Assembly: GCA_004366215.1 (NCBI GenBank)
Contig: SIRY01000200.1
Coordinates: 1-5,132 of the forward strand
DNA length: 5,132 bases
Direction: 5' to 3'
Origin: Actinomycetota bacterium
GTDB taxonomy: Bacteria; Actinomycetota; Acidimicrobiia; Acidimicrobiales; Acidimicrobiaceae
Made by a program: the position numbers and the translations under genes. Under the pieces are notes generated by a model. That model saw nothing but the letters and a program-made list of their open reading frames with translations. It was not told where the DNA came from and searched no databases. This document shows positions 5,127 through 5,132 of the stretch, one piece after another. Position 1 is the stretch's first letter. Each line of letters starts with the position of its first letter.

Positions 5127-5132
5127 CCGTCC

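Overview
The window is GC-rich (roughly two thirds G+C) bacterial chromosome. All recognisable genes lie on the minus strand and are tightly packed. Read 5'->3' on that strand, the order is: secreted GH30-like glycoside hydrolase, glmU-like nucleotidyltransferase, prs, rplY (L25/CTC type), pth, and the beginning of mfd, which runs off the window at position 1. The glmU-prs-ctc/rplY-pth-mfd order is an old conserved housekeeping cluster known from Firmicutes and largely kept in Actinobacteria. With the high GC, GTG starts and TANNNT-like -10 boxes, it points to an actinobacterium. A deep lineage such as Acidimicrobiia is possible, but that is a guess from style, not a demonstrated assignment.

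Layout from the right: 5111-3552 encodes a 519-residue exported enzyme with clan GH-A catalytic acids, preceded by a possible leaderless-type -10 box at the window edge. After 24 nt holding a small hairpin comes the glmU-like gene (3527-2436), then a 47-nt gap, prs (2388-1417), and a 79-nt gap with an imperfect inverted repeat. Next is rplY (1337-819), followed after one nucleotide by pth (817-215), whose last 11 nt overlap the start of mfd (225-1, partial). No stretch above 300 bases lacks a gene. I see no tRNA, rRNA, CRISPR or mobile element.

Functionally the cluster joins precursor supply (UDP-GlcNAc for cell wall, PRPP for nucleotides, His and Trp) with translation (L25, peptidyl-tRNA recycling) and transcription-coupled repair. 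The exported hydrolase is an accessory gene sitting directly upstream.

Two things stand out. First, the GlmU-like protein has an intact uridylyltransferase domain but lacks the acetyltransferase active site. The next gene follows so closely that a frameshift cannot explain the loss. Second, pth has no ATG, GTG or TTG able to give a complete enzyme. The only well-placed initiator is an ACG, 6 nt after a perfect AGGAGG and 1 nt after the rplY stop. I did not find a wholly new system here; the rest is a conserved cluster with a few regulatory-looking structures.
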